64,000 nt of DNA, taken from the NCBI RefSeq assembly GCF_001507595.1, contig NZ_LQBQ01000037.1:142123-206122 (forward strand), in the 5' to 3' direction. The stretch comes from Ruegeria marisrubri. GTDB lineage: Bacteria > Pseudomonadota > Alphaproteobacteria > Rhodobacterales > Rhodobacteraceae. Position numbers and translations under genes: made by a program. The notes beneath the pieces were generated by a model. That model did no database searches. It saw nothing but the letters and a program-made list of their open reading frames with translations, and was not told the origin of the DNA. This document shows, one piece after another, positions 43,108-52,156 of the stretch; within the stretch, counting starts at the first letter, position 1; every line of letters starts with the position of its first letter.

Positions 43108-45075
43108 ATGACGCAGACGCAGAAAGATCGCCCCTGGCTGATCCGGACCTATGCCGGTCATTCCACAGCCAAAGCCTCGAACGAGCTTTACCGCACCAAT
43201 CTCGCCAAAGGGCAGACCGGTCTGTCGGTTGCCTTCGATCTGCCGACGCAGACAGGCTATGACAGCGATCACACCTTGGCCCGTGGCGAGGTCGGCAAGG
43301 TGGGCGTGCCGATCTGCCATCTGGGCGACATGCGCGTTCTGTTCGACCAGATCCCGCTGGAGCAGATGAACACCTCGATGACCATCAACGCCACCGCACC
43401 CTGGCTGCTGGCGCTTTACATCGCGGTGGCCGAGGAACAGGGTGCCGACATCTCCAAGTTGCAGGGCACGGTCCAGAACGACCTGATCAAGGAGTATCTG
43501 AGCCGCGGCACCTATGTCTGCCCGCCGAAACCCTCGCTGAAGATGATCGCGGACGTGGCCGAATATTGTTACGCCAATGTGCCGAAATGGAACCCGATGA
43601 ACGTGTGTTCCTATCACTTGCAAGAGGCCGGCGCGACGCCGGAACAGGAACTGGCCTATGCGCTGGCCACAGCCATTGCCGTTCTGGACGAGCTGCGCCC
43701 GCGCGTACCGGCCGAGGATTTCCCGGCGCTGTGCGGCCGCATCTCGTTTTTCGTGAATGCTGGCATCCGTTTCGTCACCGAAATGTGCAAGATGCGCGCT
43801 TTCGTGGACCTTTGGGACGAAATCCTGCTGGAACGTTACGGCGTCGAAAACCCGAAATTCCGCCGTTTCCGCTATGGCGTTCAGGTCAACTCGCTGGGCC
43901 TGACCGAGCAGCAGCCCGAAAACAACGTCTACCGCATCCTGATCGAAATGCTGGCCGTGACCCTGTCGAAAAAGGCACGCGCCCGCGCGGTGCAGCTGCC
44001 GGCCTGGAACGAGGCCCTGGGCCTGCCGCGCCCCTGGGACCAGCAGTGGTCGATGCGGATGCAGCAGATCCTGGCCTATGAAACCGACCTGCTGGAATAT
44101 GGCGACCTGTTCGACGGCAACCCGGTGGTCGACGCCAAGGTCGAGGAACTGAAGGAGGGGGCGCGCGCCGAACTGGCCAATCTCGATTCCATGGGTGGCG
44201 CGGTGGCCGCGATCGAATACATGAAGTCGCGGCTGGTAGATTCGAACGCCGAACGCCTGAACCGCATCGAGCGCAATGAAACCATCGTCGTCGGCGTCAA
44301 CAAATGGACGGAAGGCGAACCTTCGCCCCTGCAGACCGAGGATGGCGGCATCATGGTCGTCGATCCGGCGGTGGAACAGGAACAGATCGCCCGTCTCAAC
44401 GAATGGCGCGCAAACCGCGATGACGAGGCCGTCAAGGCCGCACTGGAGGCGCTGCGCGAGGCGGCCAGAACCGGCGCCAATGTCATGGAACCCTCGATCG
44501 CCGCAGCCAAGGCGGGCGTGACCACCGGCGAATGGGCCGAGGAGATGCGCAAGGCCTACGGCACCTATCGCGGCCCGACCGGCGTGTCGGGTTCGGTCTC
44601 GAACAAGACCGAAGGACTGGAAGACCTGCGCGCAGCCGTGGATGCTGTCAGCGACAAACTGGGGCGCCGCCTGAAATTCCTGGTTGGCAAACCCGGGCTG
44701 GACGGTCACTCCAACGGTGCCGAGCAGATCGCCTTCCGGGCGCGGGATTGCGGCATGGACATCTCGTATGAAGGCATCCGGCTGACGCCCGAGGAAATCG
44801 TCACCTCGGCGATCGAGGAAGACGCCCATGTCATTGGTCTGTCGATCCTCTCCGGCAGCCATATCCCGCTGGTCGAAGAGGTAATGAAGCGTCTCAGAGA
44901 AGAGGGCCGGGATGACATCCCTGTGGTCGTCGGCGGAATCATTCCCGATGACGACGCGGCAAGACTGAAAGCCATGGGCGTTGCCAAGGTCTATACGCCC
45001 AAGAATTTCGAATTGAATGCGATCATGAGCGATATCGTGACGCTGGTCAGCAGCACGGAGATGGCGGCAGAGTAA
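43108..45075 (+). CDS. ecm: (2R)-ethylmalonyl-CoA mutase
   Basis: A 655-residue B12-dependent mutase that converts ethylmalonyl-CoA to methylsuccinyl-CoA. The substrate barrel carries YRTNLAKGQTGLSVAFDLPT and PLEQMNTSMTINATAPWLL. The C-terminal B12 domain has the His ligand motif DxHxxG at Asp532-His534-Gly537 (GLDGHSNGAEQ). The sequence follows Ecm rather than methylmalonyl-CoA mutase (shorter, single chain), and the partner ccr is nearby. The start at 43108 is the first ATG after a purine-rich leader; the open frame upstream overlaps the acyltransferase. Confidence 0.95.
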   Translation: MTQTQKDRPWLIRTYAGHSTAKASNELYRTNLAKGQTGLSVAFDLPTQTGYDSDHTLARGEVGKVGVPICHLGDMRVLFDQIPLEQMNTSMTINATAPWLLALYIAVAEEQGADISKLQGTVQNDLIKEYLSRGTYVCPPKPSLKMIADVAEYCYANVPKWNPMNVCSYHLQEAGATPEQELAYALATAIAVLDELRPRVPAEDFPALCGRISFFVNAGIRFVTEMCKMRAFVDLWDEILLERYGVENPKFRRFRYGVQVNSLGLTEQQPENNVYRILIEMLAVTLSKKARARAVQLPAWNEALGLPRPWDQQWSMRMQQILAYETDLLEYGDLFDGNPVVDAKVEELKEGARAELANLDSMGGAVAAIEYMKSRLVDSNAERLNRIERNETIVVGVNKWTEGEPSPLQTEDGGIMVVDPAVEQEQIARLNEWRANRDDEAVKAALEALREAARTGANVMEPSIAAAKAGVTTGEWAEEMRKAYGTYRGPTGVSGSVSNKTEGLEDLRAAVDAVSDKLGRRLKFLVGKPGLDGHSNGAEQIAFRARDCGMDISYEGIRLTPEEIVTSAIEEDAHVIGLSILSGSHIPLVEEVMKRLREEGRDDIPVVVGGIIPDDDAARLKAMGVAKVYTPKNFELNAIMSDIVTLVSSTEMAAE

Positions 45076-45120
45076 ATCCCCGCTCCTGCCGAATTTGCAG
45101 GCTGGAAAAAATAGCCGAAT

Positions 45121-45155
45121 GGGTTAACGTGGCAATTATCATACCACGTTAATCC
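45121..45155. promoter_or_regulatory. Strong dyad before the H-NS-like gene
   Basis: TTAACGTGG (45124-45132) and CCACGTTAA (45144-45152) are perfect inverted repeats around an A/T-rich 11-base centre containing TATCAT. Pairing extends outward by two G-C pairs after one mismatch. It lies 25 bases before the gene start, so it is more likely an operator or promoter element than the ecm terminator. Confidence 0.45.
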
Positions 45156-45179
45156 GGCTGCTGCCGAACGGAGCATGAA

Positions 45180-45497
45180 ATGGGATTTGACCTGAACAAA
45201 ATGTCGCGCAAAGAGCTTCTCGAATTGCGCGACAAAATTGAGATTGCTCTGAAAGACGCAGAACAAAGGGAGCGGCAGGAAGCATTGAGAGCCGCCGAGA
45301 AAGCTGCCGCGCAGTTTGGCTTCTCTTTGGCGGAACTGTCTGGAGACGCTCGGCGCGGCACCAAGGGGACCAAGGCGAAACCCAAATACCGCAACCCCCG
45401 GAATCCAGAGCAGACCTGGACTGGACGTGGTCGCAAACCACAATGGATTCATGATGCGCTCAAGAACGGGGCTGATATATCGGACCTGGAAATCTGA
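45180..45497 (+). CDS. H-NS family (HvrA/Spb-type) nucleoid protein
   Basis: A 105-residue protein. An N-terminal coiled-coil oligomerisation region (RKELLELRDKIEIALKDAEQ) is followed by the H-NS DNA-binding motif, here TWTGRGRKPQWIHDAL. Proteins of this type include HvrA of Rhodobacter, which regulates photosynthesis and nitrogen genes. It is a short, highly charged chromatin protein that silences A/T-rich DNA. It precedes deoD by 18 bases, so both may share a transcript. Confidence 0.9.
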   Translation: MGFDLNKMSRKELLELRDKIEIALKDAEQRERQEALRAAEKAAAQFGFSLAELSGDARRGTKGTKAKPKYRNPRNPEQTWTGRGRKPQWIHDALKNGADISDLEI

Positions 45498-45515
45498 CCA
45501 GATCTGGATTCGAAA

Positions 45516-46229
45516 ATGACAATTCACATTGGCGCCGAAAAAGGCGAAATCGCGGAAACCGTTCTGCTGCCCGGTGATCCCTACCGCGCGAAATGGGCTG
45601 CGGAAACATTCCTGTCGGACGTAAAGCAGATAAACAACGTGCGTGGGATGCTCGGTTTTACCGGCTTCTGGAAAGGAAACCGCGTCACAATTCAAGGAAG
45701 CGGCATGGGAATGCCGTCGCTTTCTATTTATGTGAACGAACTGATCCGCGATTACGGCGCGAAAACGCTGATCCGCATCGGGTCATGCGGGGCCATGCAG
45801 GACAGCGTGAAAATCCGCGACGTCATTCTGGCCATGACATCGACGACCCTCAGCACCCCGTCGCGCGGAATTCTCAGGGAGTTGAATTTCGCGCCCTGCG
45901 CCGATTGGAGCCTGCTTCAGGCGGCCGCAGACGCGGCGCAGGCCAAGGGCACGCCCACGCATATCGGCGGCATCTATTCCTCGGACGTTTTCTATGACGA
46001 ACGCCCCGACCTGAACGAACAGATGGTTCGTCACGGAATCCTGGGCGTCGAGATGGAGGCAGCCGAGCTCTATATCCTGGCCGCGCGCCACAAGTGCCGG
46101 GCGCTGGCGGTTCTGACGGTCTCCGATCATCTGCTGACCGGCGAAGCCCTGCCCTCGGACGAGCGCGAGCAAAGCTTTGGCGACATGGTCGAGATTGCCT
46201 TGCGGGCCGCTTTCCCGGACGCCGACTGA
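45516..46229 (+). CDS. deoD: Purine-nucleoside phosphorylase (DeoD type)
   Basis: A 237-residue hexameric NP-I phosphorylase that releases purine bases from (deoxy)nucleosides with phosphate. Motifs are [41 protein letters not shown] and [11 protein letters not shown], with the Asp needed for 6-oxo/6-amino purines. It can supply guanine and hypoxanthine to the purine catabolic genes 10 kb upstream. A clean terminator follows. Confidence 0.95.
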   Translation: MTIHIGAEKGEIAETVLLPGDPYRAKWAAETFLSDVKQINNVRGMLGFTGFWKGNRVTIQGSGMGMPSLSIYVNELIRDYGAKTLIRIGSCGAMQDSVKIRDVILAMTSTTLSTPSRGILRELNFAPCADWSLLQAAADAAQAKGTPTHIGGIYSSDVFYDERPDLNEQMVRHGILGVEMEAAELYILAARHKCRALAVLTVSDHLLTGEALPSDEREQSFGDMVEIALRAAFPDAD

Positions 46230-46259
46230 ACCACGACCAACGCCGCAATAGTCAGAGCA

Positions 46260-46289
46260 ACCGGGCAGAGCCATCCCTGCCCGGTTTTT
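46260..46289 (+). terminator. Rho-independent terminator after deoD
   Basis: ACCGGGCAG and CTGCCCGGT pair over 9 bp with an 8-base loop, followed by a run of five Ts. It lies 31 bases after the deoD stop and just before the end of the convergent DUF1989 gene. Confidence 0.85.
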
Positions 46290-46293
46290 CTCG

Positions 46294-47145
46294 TTACCGC
46301 CCGTGGCTGCGGTCGTAACCGCTCGGGGCGGGGCTTTTCCAGCCGTCCAGCGCGCCCTCCTTGGGCGCGAAAACTTCGACCAGCAGCGGATAACAGGCCG
46401 CCTCGTCGGATGAATGCTCGGCCGAACAGTCGCCGCCCGGACAGGCGCTCAGATTGCCCAGCAGGCCGAATTCGGCGAAAAACTCCAGGTAGTCGCCCGG
46501 CCGGACCGGCGACGCCTTCATGAAGTATTGCCCCGTATCCCGCGTGAAACCTGTGCACATGAAGACGTTGAGGACGTCATGCACATGTGGCTCGGCCTCG
46601 GCCAGCGATATGCCGAGGTGATCCGCAAGAGCGCGTGTCAGGTTCGAGTGACAGCAATGATGGTATTGCGTGCCGGACAGAAGATTGCCGGTATAGGGGT
46701 CGCAGCGCGTTCCGATCACGTCATGCACCGAGCCGCCATATTGGTCGATGCCATACCACTCCAGCGTGTCCTCGATGATGGTCGCCATCGGGCGCAGGCG
46801 CGGAAAGCTCGACCACATGCGCTCGCCGGTCGTGAGATGCGTGCCATGCAAGGCACGGGTCTTGCCCGAGTAGAACCTCTCGGACAGGTCGTTGAGGTTC
46901 CACAGGTTCAAATCCCCGACCTGCGGCCCCTCGACCGAGGTGATGCGAAAGAAATGCCCGGCAGGCACCTCGAAGCAGCGCGCGTCGCGTGGCGGAACCA
47001 GCACTTCGCCGATCTTGTCCGCAGTATCGCGGGCCGCGCGATACTGCGCGAGATCGGGTTTGGGCAGGGTGTCGTTGGGGTAGCAGATCACCGGCGCCAC
47101 GGCGCGGCGTTCATCGGCGTCAGGTGGGGCGGGATGTTTGGTCAT
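46294..47145 (-). CDS. DUF1989 (urea carboxylase-associated type) protein
   Basis: A 283-residue single DUF1989 domain. It has conserved-looking VPAGHFFRITSVEGPQVGDL, GTQYHHCCHSNLTRAL and NVFMCTGFTRDTGQYFMKAS, with His and Cys residues that probably bind metal. Paired DUF1989 proteins act with urea carboxylase or as carboxyguanidine deiminase, but here a single copy stands without those partners. It is convergent with deoD. A role in urea, guanidine or ureide nitrogen use would suit the purine-rich window; that is inference only. The start is ATG 47145 with a GAGG site. Confidence 0.8.
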   Translation of the reverse strand: MTKHPAPPDADERRAVAPVICYPNDTLPKPDLAQYRAARDTADKIGEVLVPPRDARCFEVPAGHFFRITSVEGPQVGDLNLWNLNDLSERFYSGKTRALHGTHLTTGERMWSSFPRLRPMATIIEDTLEWYGIDQYGGSVHDVIGTRCDPYTGNLLSGTQYHHCCHSNLTRALADHLGISLAEAEPHVHDVLNVFMCTGFTRDTGQYFMKASPVRPGDYLEFFAEFGLLGNLSACPGGDCSAEHSSDEAACYPLLVEVFAPKEGALDGWKSPAPSGYDRSHGR

Positions 47146-47235
47146 GGCCAGCCTCGCGTTGATCCTTAGCCGCAAGCTGACACCGTTTCGACCGGGTGAA
47201 AAGCCCCCGGAACCCTAGCGCGAGCAATCTTCCTT

Positions 47236-47439
47236 CTAACTTCTGGAGTCGCCCTGGCCACGCAGACACTGGCGCGGCATGACTTCGCCGGCCTGCTCGG
47301 CGCCGCAATAGGCGCACCGCCAAAGACCCTCGGACCGGTTCTGTCGCCAGCGGCAGTCCCTTGTCAGGCTCGAAGTCCGGGCGCGCCAGACGAAATAGAC
47401 AAAGACGCCAAGCGCCAGGGCAAGAAGAAGCAGGGGCAT
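47236..47439 (-). CDS. Small membrane-anchored protein with zinc-ribbon-like cysteines
   Basis: A 67-residue protein. One N-terminal helix (PLLLLALALGVFVYFVW) is followed by a basic stretch (RTSSLTRDCRWRQNR) and a WRCAYCGAE CxxC motif, with further cysteines before and after. It looks like a half zinc ribbon on a membrane anchor. It has a GAGG site at good distance. I recall similar small proteins in Rhodobacterales but know no function. Confidence is limited by size. Confidence 0.55.
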   Translation of the reverse strand: MPLLLLALALGVFVYFVWRARTSSLTRDCRWRQNRSEGLWRCAYCGAEQAGEVMPRQCLRGQGDSRS

Positions 47440-47538
47440 GTCTGGCCTCTGCCCCAACAGGGTTCGAATTGCAAGCGAACCCGGAGACGAAGCGCCAAAG
47501 GCGGTTCACCTGCCGGGTCCGACAGAGAGATGTGTCCG

Positions 47539-47685
47539 TCAGGCGGCGTTTGCGTATTCGAACAGATCCGGCTCTCGCTTGGCTTGCGGCTGCTTTGGTT
47601 CGGGCATGTAATACGACCAAGCCTGCTCAAGCAGTTCCAGCGCCTCATCTGCGGTGGTTTTCCGTTTGGATGTTTCGGCTTTCAT
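47539..47685 (-). CDS. 48-residue hypothetical protein downstream of sdhB
   Basis: A 48-residue protein containing KRKTTADEALELLEQAWSYY and ending in PDLFEYANAA; it is predicted helical, with an aromatic patch. It has an AGGA site eight bases before its ATG. It follows sdhB on the same strand after a 12-bp hairpin. I have the impression that such a short protein is conserved at this place in relatives, but this was not checked. No function is known to me. Confidence 0.5.
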   Translation of the reverse strand: MKAETSKRKTTADEALELLEQAWSYYMPEPKQPQAKREPDLFEYANAA

Positions 47686-47780
47686 GGGTGTGATCCTGTC
47701 GTCGAGTTCATCACCCCTCCCCGACGCCAAGATAGCCCTGGGCCAGAGCATTTGCATCTGCCGTTTCTGCAAATGGGCCA

Positions 47781-47807
47781 TGCACTTGCCGCAACGCGGC
47801 AAGTGCA
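47781..47807 (-). terminator. Hairpin after sdhB
   Basis: TGCACTTGCCGC and GCGGCAAGTGCA pair perfectly over 12 bp with a 3-base loop, 12 bases after the sdhB stop. There is no long T-run on the minus strand, so it may be a 3' mRNA-stabilising end or a weak terminator of the sdh operon. Confidence 0.6.
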
Positions 47808-47818
47808 ATTCTTGAAAA

Positions 47819-48598
47819 TCAGACGGTGCGCTCGACCATCAGCTTCTTGATCTCGGCAATCGCCTTGGCCGGGTTCAGACCCTTGGGACAGGTCTTGGCG
47901 CAGTTCATGATCGTGTGGCAACGATACAGCTTGAACGGATCCTCGAGCTGGTCCAGACGCTCGCCCGTGGCCTCGTCACGGCTGTCGATGATCCAGCGAT
48001 AGGCATGCAGCAGCGCGGCGGGGCCGAGATAGCGGTCGCCGTTCCACCAATAGCTGGGGCACGAGGTCGAACAGCTGGCGCACATCACGCATTCATAGAG
48101 GCCGTCCAGCTTCTTGCGATCCTCGATCGACTGCCGCCACTCTTTCGCGGGCGGGTTGGTCTTGGTTTCCAGCCAGGGCATGATCGAGGCATGCTGCGCG
48201 TAGAAATGGGTCAGGTCGGGGATCAGGTCCTTGACCACCGGCATGTGCGGCAGCGGATAGATCTTCACGTCACCCTTGATCTCGTCCATGCCGTAGATGC
48301 AGGCCAGCGTGTTGATCCCGTCGATGTTCATCGCGCAGGAGCCGCAGATGCCCTCGCGGCAGGACCGGCGGAAGGTCAGGGTCGGGTCGATCTTGTTCTT
48401 GATGTAGATGAGCGCATCCAGAACCATCGGCCCACAATCGTCCATGTCCACGAAATAGGTATCGACGCGCGGATTCTGCCCGTCATCCGGGTTCCAGCGG
48501 TAAATCTGGAACTTGCGCACATTGGTCGCGCCTTCGGGCCGGGGCCATGTCTTGCCCGTGGTGATGCGCGAATTCTTCGGGAGGGTCAGTTGTACCAT
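47819..48598 (-). CDS. sdhB: Succinate dehydrogenase iron-sulfur subunit
   Basis: A 259-residue electron-transfer subunit of complex II. The 2Fe-2S site is in [15 protein letters not shown] plus upstream and downstream cysteines. The 4Fe-4S and 3Fe-4S sites are in [16 protein letters not shown] and [17 protein letters not shown]. It moves electrons from the SdhA flavin to ubiquinone at the SdhCD interface. It is the last sdh gene, 12 bases after sdhA. Confidence 0.97.
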   Translation of the reverse strand: MVQLTLPKNSRITTGKTWPRPEGATNVRKFQIYRWNPDDGQNPRVDTYFVDMDDCGPMVLDALIYIKNKIDPTLTFRRSCREGICGSCAMNIDGINTLACIYGMDEIKGDVKIYPLPHMPVVKDLIPDLTHFYAQHASIMPWLETKTNPPAKEWRQSIEDRKKLDGLYECVMCASCSTSCPSYWWNGDRYLGPAALLHAYRWIIDSRDEATGERLDQLEDPFKLYRCHTIMNCAKTCPKGLNPAKAIAEIKKLMVERTV

Positions 48599-48610
48599 GT
48601 GTTCCTCTCC

Positions 48611-50416
48611 TTAGAAGGTCCGCGCCTTGGGCGCGATTTTCTTGAGGCTGATGCCGCCCTCCTGCTCGGAAGTCAGCGGATCGACGATCACGGGACGATA
48701 GCTGAGCTCCACCTTGTTCCCGTGAACGCGGCTAACGGTATGGACCCGCCAGTTCTCATCGTCGCGCTCGGGGAAATCCTCGTGCGCATGGGCACCGCGC
48801 GATTCCTTGCGTGCCTCGGCGCCCACGATGGTGGCCAGCGCGTTGGGCATCAGGTTGGTCAGTTCCAGCGTTTCCATCAGGTCGCTGTTCCAGACCAGGC
48901 TGCGGTCGGTGACCTTCAGGTCGTCCAGCTTGGCCGCGATCGCGGTCATCTTCTCGACGCCTTCGGCCATGGTCTTGGCGGTGCGGAACACGGCTGCGTC
49001 GGCCTGCATGGTCTTCTGCATTTCCAGCCGCAGTTCGGCGGTCGGGATGTTGCCATCGGCGTGGCGCAGGGCGTCGAAGCGGTCGAAGGCCTTGTCGACC
49101 GAGGCCTTGTTCAGCTCCGGGTTCGGCGCCTCGGGGTCCACGACCTTGCCCGCGCGGATGGCAGCCGCACGCCCGAACACCACGAGGTCGATCAGCGAGT
49201 TCGATCCCAGCCGGTTCGCACCGTGCACCGAGGCACAGCCGGCCTCGCCCACGGCCATCAGGCCCGGCACGACGGCGTTGGGATCCTCGGAAGTCGGGTT
49301 CAGCACCTCGCCCCAATAGTTCGTGGGGATGCCGCCCATGTTGTAGTGCACCGTCGGCAGAACCGGGATCGGTTCCTTGGTGACGTCGACGCCGGCAAAG
49401 ATCTTGGCCGATTCCGAGATGCCGGGCAGGCGTTCAGCCAGAGCCTCGGGCGGCAGGTGGCTGAGGTTCAGGTGGATGTGGTCGCCATCCTTGCCCACGC
49501 CGCGGCCTTCGCGGATCTCCATGGTCATCGAACGCGAAACATAGTCACGCGGTGCCAGATCCTTGTACTGGGGCGCGTAGCGCTCCATGAAGCGCTCGCC
49601 TTCCGAGTTGGTCAGGTAACCGCCCTCGCCGCGGGCGCCTTCGGTGATCAGACAGCCCGAGCCATAGATGCCGGTCGGGTGGAACTGCACGAATTCCATG
49701 TCCTGCAGCGCCAGCCCGGCGCGGGCCACCATGCCGCCGCCATCGCCGGTGCAGGTGTGGGCCGAGGTCGCGCTAAAATAGGCGCGACCATATCCGCCGG
49801 TGGCCAGCACCACCATCTTGGCGTTGAAGACATGCATGGTGCCATCGTCCAGCTTCCAGCAGACGACGCCCTGGCACTGTCCGTCCTCGGACATGATCAG
49901 GTCGATCGCGAAATACTCGATGTAGAATTCCGCATTGTTCTTCAGCGACTGGCCATACAGCGTGTGCAGGATCGCGTGGCCGGTCCGGTCGGCGGCGGCG
50001 CAGGTGCGCTGCACCGGCGGGCCTTCACCGAATTCGGTGGTGTGGCCGCCGAAGGGGCGCTGATAGATCTTGCCTTCTTCGGTGCGCGAGAACGGCACAC
50101 CGTAATGCTCCAGCTCATAGACGGCCTTGGGCGCCTCGCGGGCGAGGTACTCCATCGCGTCGGTGTCGCCCAGCCAGTCCGAGCCCTTGACGGTGTCATA
50201 CATGTGCCACTGCCAGTGGTCGGGGCCCATGTTCGACAACGACGCCGCGATGCCGCCCTGCGCCGCAACGGTGTGCGAGCGGGTCGGGAAAACCTTGGTC
50301 ACGCAGGCCGTGCGCAGGCCCTGTTCGGCCATGCCCAGCGTGGCCCGCAGCCCGGCCCCACCGGCGCCGACGACGACCACGTCATATTCGTGCGTTTCGT
50401 ATTCGTATGCAGCCAT
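48611..50416 (-). CDS. sdhA: Succinate dehydrogenase flavoprotein subunit
   Basis: A 601-residue flavoprotein that oxidises succinate to fumarate. The FAD fingerprint is [20 protein letters not shown]. The covalent-flavin His is in [14 protein letters not shown], and the active-site region is [20 protein letters not shown] with a later HxxGG-type block ([10 protein letters not shown]). The start is ATG 50416 with a GGAG/GAAAG leader; an upstream in-frame ATG would overlap sdhD. It is a normal alphaproteobacterial SdhA. Confidence 0.97.
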   Translation of the reverse strand: MAAYEYETHEYDVVVVGAGGAGLRATLGMAEQGLRTACVTKVFPTRSHTVAAQGGIAASLSNMGPDHWQWHMYDTVKGSDWLGDTDAMEYLAREAPKAVYELEHYGVPFSRTEEGKIYQRPFGGHTTEFGEGPPVQRTCAAADRTGHAILHTLYGQSLKNNAEFYIEYFAIDLIMSEDGQCQGVVCWKLDDGTMHVFNAKMVVLATGGYGRAYFSATSAHTCTGDGGGMVARAGLALQDMEFVQFHPTGIYGSGCLITEGARGEGGYLTNSEGERFMERYAPQYKDLAPRDYVSRSMTMEIREGRGVGKDGDHIHLNLSHLPPEALAERLPGISESAKIFAGVDVTKEPIPVLPTVHYNMGGIPTNYWGEVLNPTSEDPNAVVPGLMAVGEAGCASVHGANRLGSNSLIDLVVFGRAAAIRAGKVVDPEAPNPELNKASVDKAFDRFDALRHADGNIPTAELRLEMQKTMQADAAVFRTAKTMAEGVEKMTAIAAKLDDLKVTDRSLVWNSDLMETLELTNLMPNALATIVGAEARKESRGAHAHEDFPERDDENWRVHTVSRVHGNKVELSYRPVIVDPLTSEQEGGISLKKIAPKARTF

Positions 50417-50435
50417 TTCTTTCAGCTCCGGGGTG

Positions 50436-50807
50436 TTAGAGGGCGATGCGGGCGATGGCAAAAATGCCAACGGCGGCCGCGCCATAGGACAGACAAGTCA
50501 CAAGGATGATCAGCACCTTTTCCATGGTGCCGTGCACATAGTCCTCGATCATCACCTGCGCGCCATCGGCGAAATGCTTGAAGCCGACGAGCAGCGTCAG
50601 CGCCGCCACGATGGCGGGGAAGGGACGCGAGAAATAGTCCATGACGGCGTCATGTGACTGGCCCAGCATCGGGCCGAAGGTAAAGACGAAAAGCGGCACG
50701 AGGATCAGCAGAGCCACCGAGCTGACCTTCATGGCCCAGAAATGCGCGGTGCCGGACTTGGCCGATCCCATGCCGACGGCGCGCTTGCGGTCTGTGAGAT
50801 AACGCAT
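50436..50807 (-). CDS. sdhD: Succinate dehydrogenase membrane anchor subunit
   Basis: A 123-residue protein with three membrane helices. The first follows the conserved [14 protein letters not shown]. The heme/quinone region [17 protein letters not shown] is in the second to third helix loop. It anchors SdhAB with SdhC. It starts 12 bases after sdhC and ends 19 bases before sdhA in the order C-D-A-B. Confidence 0.94.
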   Translation of the reverse strand: MRYLTDRKRAVGMGSAKSGTAHFWAMKVSSVALLILVPLFVFTFGPMLGQSHDAVMDYFSRPFPAIVAALTLLVGFKHFADGAQVMIEDYVHGTMEKVLIILVTCLSYGAAAVGIFAIARIAL

Positions 50808-50819
50808 CTTGGGCCTCCG

Positions 50820-51206
50820 TTATGCGATGATCAACAGGGTCAGGACGGTCAGGACGAAGGAACCGATCACCACGGCCCAGCCCAGCTTGTAGGCTGTCTG
50901 GATGTCCAGACCGATCGCATTGTCCCAGATCAGGTGACGGACACCCGCCAGCGTGTGATACCACAGCCCCCAGAGTGAGAGCGCCATCACAAGATCACCG
51001 ATCATCGAGGTGATCACACCATCGACAACGGCGAAATATTCCGGGGATGTCGCTGCAGCGAGAAACCACCACACGATCAGCAGGGCCGCGACGATCATCG
51101 CGTTGCCGGTGATACGGGTCAGGATCGAAGTGACCGAGGTCAGCTGCGGGCGGTAGATTGTCAGATGCGGTGAAAGCGGGCGGTCGCCCCGATTTACATC
51201 GGCCAT
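50820..51206 (-). CDS. sdhC: Succinate dehydrogenase cytochrome b556 subunit
   Basis: A 128-residue membrane protein. The family signature RPLSPHLTIYRPQLTSVTSI precedes the first helix. The heme-ligand His is in WYHTLAGVRHLIWD. The start is ATG 51206 with an AAAGGAG site. It is the first gene of the operon; a paired GTGATCAC operator lies 114-146 bases upstream of the start. Confidence 0.95.
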   Translation of the reverse strand: MADVNRGDRPLSPHLTIYRPQLTSVTSILTRITGNAMIVAALLIVWWFLAAATSPEYFAVVDGVITSMIGDLVMALSLWGLWYHTLAGVRHLIWDNAIGLDIQTAYKLGWAVVIGSFVLTVLTLLIIA

Positions 51207-51319
51207 GGTGGCTCCTTTCAAATTGGCTGGAAAGGTTTTACCCGATTTTCCGAATCTGTCACGCGCTGCAGGTGCAAAAAAAACGAGAAATCTGACGCAA
51301 AACACCAGATTGTCCACCT

Positions 51320-51352
51320 TTGTGATCACGCCGCATATTAGCGTGATCACAA
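51320..51352. promoter_or_regulatory. Paired GTGATCAC operator upstream of sdhC
   Basis: Two palindromic GTGATCAC cores (51322-51329, 51343-51350) are exactly 21 bp apart centre to centre. They lie within 12-bp arms (TTGTGATCACGC and GCGTGATCACAA) that are perfect inverted repeats. The same element with the same spacing stands before sucC. Confidence 0.75.
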
Positions 51353-51383
51353 CAGAAATGGCGCCCGGGCATTGTGAGCGTTA

Positions 51384-52085
51384 TCAGCGGGACGGCAATG
51401 TGATCACGAATCTTTCGTCGGTTCGGCGCAGGCGGGCCGTCTGCTGGGTGACTTCACGCAGCAGTTTCTTCCGGATGCGTTCCGGGTAGTCCCGAAACCC
51501 CGCGGCGGTCACGACAAACGCACCGTCTCCGACGATCACGTTCTCGAAGAAATAGGCCGTCAGATCCGGCTCGCTCTCTTCGATGGCGATCGCGTTCACC
51601 GTTATGCCGCGGGCCCGCAATTCCCGCCGCAGCCGAGACGGCTCGACGCCCTCGTTGGAAATGCCGTCCCCGGACAGGTCAATCAGGTGACGCGTACAGT
51701 CGGGAACGGCATCGAAGGCGGCCATCGTGGTTTCAAGAGCCTCGCCGATGGCAGTCGAGAAGTTCCGCCAGACGCGGTGATCCGTTTCCACGGCCTGGGC
51801 AAACGCCTCCAGCGCATCGAAGCCGTCCATGTCCGTCCAAGGTATCGTCACCTGCTGGCGCGAGGCCCCGGTCCATTGAATCAGCATCAATTTCGCACGG
51901 GCACGCACCAAAGCCTCCGAGACGATCGGATCGCGCAGCCCGGCGGCCAACCCATCCATCTGTATCCGGTATTCGCGGGAATCGACCGAGCCCGAGACAT
52001 CCACGGCCAGGGCAAGCGCCAGATCGCAGGCGGCCGCGGGCGGGGCCACGGCCAGACTGAAGGCAAGGCAGCGCAGGGCGTTCAT
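51384..52085 (-). CDS. DUF1194 secreted von Willebrand A-like protein
   Basis: A 233-residue protein with a signal peptide (NALRCLAFSLAVAPPAAAC). The vWA-type MIDAS motif is DVSGSVDSREYR, and the second metal-site block is LIDLSGDGISNEG. DUF1194 proteins are exported vWA-fold proteins of unknown function in alphaproteobacteria. It lies between mch and sdhC on the same strand and ends 32 bases before the sdhC operator. Link to the neighbours is not evident. Confidence 0.88.
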   Translation of the reverse strand: MNALRCLAFSLAVAPPAAACDLALALAVDVSGSVDSREYRIQMDGLAAGLRDPIVSEALVRARAKLMLIQWTGASRQQVTIPWTDMDGFDALEAFAQAVETDHRVWRNFSTAIGEALETTMAAFDAVPDCTRHLIDLSGDGISNEGVEPSRLRRELRARGITVNAIAIEESEPDLTAYFFENVIVGDGAFVVTAAGFRDYPERIRKKLLREVTQQTARLRRTDERFVITLPSR

Positions 52086-52156
52086 GACGCCAGACTAGCA
52101 CGGCACGCGGAACCGGGAATCAAATGCGCGTCATCTCGATCCCCGGCCGGCCCTGC

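Noticed and set aside
43078..44862. A 594-codon open frame antisense to ecm
   Set aside because: Same explanation: codon-bias shadow of a conserved mutase gene.
47915..50509. An 864-codon open frame antisense to sdhB-sdhA
   Set aside because: It runs across two conserved genes and their intergenic gap on the opposite strand, has no ribosome-binding site and no recognisable domain.
51010..51017. GTGATCAC inside sdhC
   Set aside because: Single core within a coding region and without the conserved flanks or the 21-bp partner; a chance codon combination.
51400..51407. A third GTGATCAC near the sdhC operator
   Set aside because: It lies inside the DUF1194 coding sequence, where it encodes Val-Ile-Thr, and its distance to the pair (57 bp) is out of helical phase. 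Probably coincidence.
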